Under the pieces are notes generated by a model. That model had not been told where the DNA came from. It saw only the letters and a program-made list of their open reading frames with translations, and did no database searches. The translations under genes were made by a program, and so were the position numbers. A DNA stretch of 6,177 nucleotides, from NCBI GenBank assembly GCA_030600865.1, contig JAUVUS010000164.1, positions 1 through 6,177 of the forward strand, in the 5' to 3' direction. Source of the DNA: Bacteroidales bacterium. GTDB taxonomy: Bacteria; Bacteroidota; Bacteroidia; Bacteroidales; UBA12077. This document shows positions 5,942 to 6,177 of this stretch, one piece after another (position 1 is the stretch's first letter; the number at the start of each line of letters is the position of its first letter).

Positions 5942-5958
5942 GAATGAAATAATTAAAT

Positions 5959-6177
5959 TTAATTGTTAATCGATAAATATTTTATTCCAGTAAAAATTCC
6001 AATTAAAGATCCAAAACCATACGAAAAGTGTAAAGTATAAAAAGCCCAGAATATATAAAATTTGGATGTTTCTTTATCGTCTATTTTTATAACTTGAATA
6101 AGAATAAAAAAATTATATATTAAAAATATAACAACAAATAATAAAAATAAATATCTATAAATCAGTCCAATAAAAAA
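5959..6177 (-). CDS. Glycosyltransferase-like membrane protein, C-terminal 72 residues (start outside window)
   Basis: On the minus strand the frame is open from the window edge (6177) to a TAA at 5961-5959. It encodes 72 residues with no Met, so only the C-terminus is present. It begins with a membrane helix (about 7-30, YRYLFLLFVVIF then LIYNFFILI), then a short charged stretch (KIDDKETSKF) and a second hydrophobic segment ending TLHFSYGFGSLIGIF. The 'HFSYG-G-S-x-x-G' finish after paired C-terminal helices is what I associate with membrane-anchored family 2 glycosyltransferases of the ExoA kind. The catalytic GT-A domain lies beyond the window, so this call rests on the tail and on the neighbouring ligase/polymerase and Wzz-like genes. 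It points the same way as the ligase gene, 183 bp away. It could also be another membrane protein of the locus. Confidence 0.6.
   Translation of the reverse strand, partial: FFIGLIYRYLFLLFVVIFLIYNFFILIQVIKIDDKETSKFYIFWAFYTLHFSYGFGSLIGIFTGIKYLSINN

Overview
The window is strongly AT-rich and its proteins read as Bacteroidota (Bacteroidales- or Flavobacteria-like). Four things point there: protein types typical of that phylum (a prohibitin-type SPFH protein, a long Udp-like phosphorylase, a SirB1-like protein and a Wzz-like protein); little Shine-Dalgarno signal; promoter-like sequence of the TTG-N20-TAnnTTTG type; and two kinds of intergenic repeat common in that phylum (nested 'cacaaag' palindromes, and a CCTGCCTGCC/GGCAGGCAGG palindrome followed by 'ccgtaaacc' units). 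This placement is inference from familiarity, not a database search.

Layout. 1-328 (+): C-terminal part of a GNAT-like acetyltransferase. 333-499: MITE-like nested inverted repeat between two convergent genes. 521-1339 (-): prohibitin/SPFH membrane protein. 1340-1571: divergent promoter region. 1572-2444 (+): uridine phosphorylase-like enzyme. 2524-3384 (+): SirB1/transglutaminase-like protein starting at GTG. 3385-3473: spacer with a GC-rich palindrome. 3474-4445 (+): Wzz-like polysaccharide chain-length determinant. 4480-5775 (-): O-antigen ligase/polymerase family protein, convergent with the previous gene. 5776-5958: gene-free stretch holding a probable decayed glycosyltransferase tail and a perfect 2 x 27-bp tandem repeat. 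5959-6177 (-): C-terminal 72 residues of a glycosyltransferase-like membrane protein running off the right edge.

The left half (to about 3384) is housekeeping: membrane protein scaffold, pyrimidine salvage and an accessory protein. From 3474 rightward the window enters a surface-polysaccharide locus. There the ligase/polymerase (-) and the glycosyltransferase (-) would assemble and transfer glycan, and the Wzz-like protein (+) would set its chain length.

I found no convincing new defence, RNA or mobile system. The most informative observations are the apparent scar of a second glycosyltransferase directly against the ligase start, an EF-hand-like loop in the Wzz periplasmic domain, a perfect hairpin encoded in the ligase's last codons, and the nested-palindrome element.
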